From assembly GCF_902833645.1 (NCBI RefSeq), contig NZ_CADFGE010000018.1, forward strand, positions 115,733 to 179,732: 64,000 bases of DNA. The letters run 5' to 3'. Of this stretch, positions 63,132 through 64,000 are shown piece by piece. The translations under genes were made by a program, and so were the position numbers. The DNA comes from Paraburkholderia fungorum. GTDB taxonomy: Bacteria; Pseudomonadota; Gammaproteobacteria; Burkholderiales; Burkholderiaceae. How positions within the stretch are numbered: position 1 is the first letter of the stretch; each line of letters starts with the position of its first letter. The notes below the pieces were generated by a model. It saw only the letters and a program-made list of their open reading frames with translations. It did not search any database and was not told the origin of the DNA.

Positions 63132-64000
63132 TTAATGCCTGGGTGTGGTCGACGTCTGCGGGATGCTGCCGCCGAGTCCACCTGTGAGGCCACCGAGCAG
63201 GTTCGTCAACGGAGCGAGCGGAGACGACCCGCCACTTGTGCCACCGAGTACGCCGGTGATGGTGCCGACGAGGTTGGTCAGTGGTGCAACCGGGCTGGCC
63301 GAGGAGCCAGTCGACGAGCCGTGCGGGGTACCGCCTCCCAGGCCGCCGGTTAGTCCGCCGAGCAAGGTGGTCACCGGCGCGAGGGGACCGCTGCTGCCTT
63401 GCGAGCCGCCGCCGCCTAGGCCGCCGGTCAGTCCGCCGAGCAAGGTGGTCACCGGTGCGAGCGGGCCGCTGCTGCTTTGCGAGCCGCCGCTCACCGAACC
63501 TGCCGACAGTCCGCCGAGCAACGCGGTCACAGGCGCCAGCAGGCCGCCGTTGCTATGTCCGCTCGAGCCGCCTGTCATGCCCTTTGAACCATCGATTGCG
63601 CCGTTGCCTACACCATTGCCGTTTCCGCTGCCACTGTTGTTGCCTACGGTGATCGGCAAGATAGGCACGCTAACCGCGCCGACACTGACGACCAGATTCA
63701 CGATCGGGTCCAGAAGGCCGCTGGTGGCCTGGTTGCCATTGCCGGAGCCGGCTCCTGTGGAACCGCCGGAGCCGCTGGAGCCACCGTGACCACCGGTTCC
63801 AGTGCCGCCACCGTTTCCACCGTTCCCACCGGAGCCGCCGTTCCCACCGGAACCGCCGGAGCCACCCGACCCACCGTGGCCGCCGTCTCCGGAACCGCCG
63901 CCGTTCCCACCGCCCCAGCCGCCATGGCCTCCGTTTCCAGAGCCACCTGAGCCTCCTGAGCCACCCGAGCCACCCGAGCCACCCGAGCCACCCGAGCCAC
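63132..64000 (-). CDS. Glycine/serine-rich repeat protein, partial (5' end outside window)
   Basis: The reading frame ending at the TAA at 63132 stays open to the right edge; at least 289 residues are present and the N-terminus is missing. The part encoded at 63720-64000 is almost pure Gly/Ser/Asn repeats (GGSGGSGG, GGNGGSGG). Then comes a hydrophobic stretch (DPIVNLVVSVGAVSVPILPI). The C-terminus has about five imperfect repeats of about 26 residues around PLAPVTTLLGGLTGGLGGG. The layout resembles surface-exposed low-complexity or collagen-like proteins of Burkholderiaceae; the function is unknown. It is convergent with the T6SS operon. Confidence 0.7.
   Translation of the reverse strand, partial: GSGGSGGSGGSGGSGGSGGSGNGGHGGWGGGNGGGSGDGGHGGSGGSGGSGGNGGSGGNGGNGGGTGTGGHGGSSGSGGSTGAGSGNGNQATSGLLDPIVNLVVSVGAVSVPILPITVGNNSGSGNGNGVGNGAIDGSKGMTGGSSGHSNGGLLAPVTALLGGLSAGSVSGGSQSSSGPLAPVTTLLGGLTGGLGGGGSQGSSGPLAPVTTLLGGLTGGLGGGTPHGSSTGSSASPVAPLTNLVGTITGVLGGTSGGSSPLAPLTNLLGGLTGGLGGSIPQTSTTPRH
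63160..63560 (-). repeat. Tandem coding repeats, about 78 bp unit, about five imperfect copies
   Basis: Repeats within the glycine-rich gene encoding the PLAPVT(T/N)LLGGLTGGL unit. Two central copies are nearly identical at the DNA level (for example the stretch around 63350-63380 recurs around 63425-63455), suggesting recent duplication or homogenisation. Confidence 0.75.
63780..64000 (-). repeat. Short-period Gly/Ser codon repeats
   Basis: Nine-base units of the gccacccga / gccaccgga type are repeated along the stretch and become exact near 63950-64000. They encode GGS-type triplets in the glycine-rich protein. Such arrays are prone to length variation by slippage. Confidence 0.7.

Noticed and set aside
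63698..64000. Minus-strand frame of Ala/Arg/Val repeats (ARVARVARV type)
   Set aside because: It is the neighbouring frame of the GGS repeats. The glycine frame runs without a stop into the clear C-terminal repeats, so that is the coding frame.
63780..64000. CRISPR-like regularly repeated DNA
   Set aside because: The units are 9-base codon repeats within a reading frame, with no unique spacers and no cas genes.

Overview
The window is high-GC DNA with the gene repertoire of a Burkholderiaceae betaproteobacterium, most likely a Paraburkholderia or close relative. This rests on protein character and gene content (oxalate frc/oxc/oxlT genes, a type VI secretion locus with an extra OmpA-domain gene, a cepacian-like exopolysaccharide repertoire), not on any database search. 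I saw no rRNA, tRNA, CRISPR array, integrase or insertion sequence, so this reads as chromosome or chromid backbone with accessory islands.

Layout. (1) 1-4201, minus strand: LysR regulator, family III CoA-transferase, crotonase-fold protein and an MFS anion symporter cut by the window edge; together a small acyl-CoA catabolic unit for an unidentified organic acid. (2) 5149-27203: a polysaccharide locus. It holds two secreted clan-A glycosidase-like proteins, a GH130-like propeller, four glycosyltransferases (three GT4-like, one GT2), two different ATP-grasp proteins, a GlxA/AraC-type regulator, a Wzc-type tyrosine kinase, a Wzx-like flippase, a Wzy/WaaL-like polymerase, ManC and a WcaJ-type initiating transferase. 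No Wza-type outer-membrane exporter and no Wzb-type phosphatase is visible. (3) 27402-29122: MarR regulator and HPP/CBS membrane protein, with a dyad just upstream. (4) 29405-34360: oxlT-oxc-frc oxalate uptake and decarboxylation operon followed by a single-domain PAS protein, with a GntR-like palindrome upstream. (5) 34819-39202: a small conserved-looking protein, a GFA-type zinc protein, a 40-residue ORF, an OmpR/EnvZ-type two-component system and an exported epoxide-hydrolase-like enzyme. The promoters of the GFA operon and of the hydrolase share a direct repeat TGTATC-N4-TGTATC. (6) 39240-62949: a type VI secretion locus in two divergent arms, tssK-tssL-ompA-hcp-tssE leftward and tssB-tssC-vgrG-effector-immunity-PAAR-unknown-tssM-tssA-tssF-tssG-tssJ rightward. 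No clpV/tssH lies in it. (7) 63132-64000, minus strand: a glycine/serine-rich repeat protein, open at its 5' end.

How the parts work together. The oxalate genes import oxalate in exchange for formate, activate it with formyl-CoA and decarboxylate it. The polysaccharide genes charge undecaprenyl phosphate, extend a repeat unit using GDP-mannose and other donors, flip it, polymerise it, and probably decorate and trim it. The T6SS carries its own spike, tip, probable cell-wall-targeting effector and probable immunity protein as one cassette inside the structural operon.
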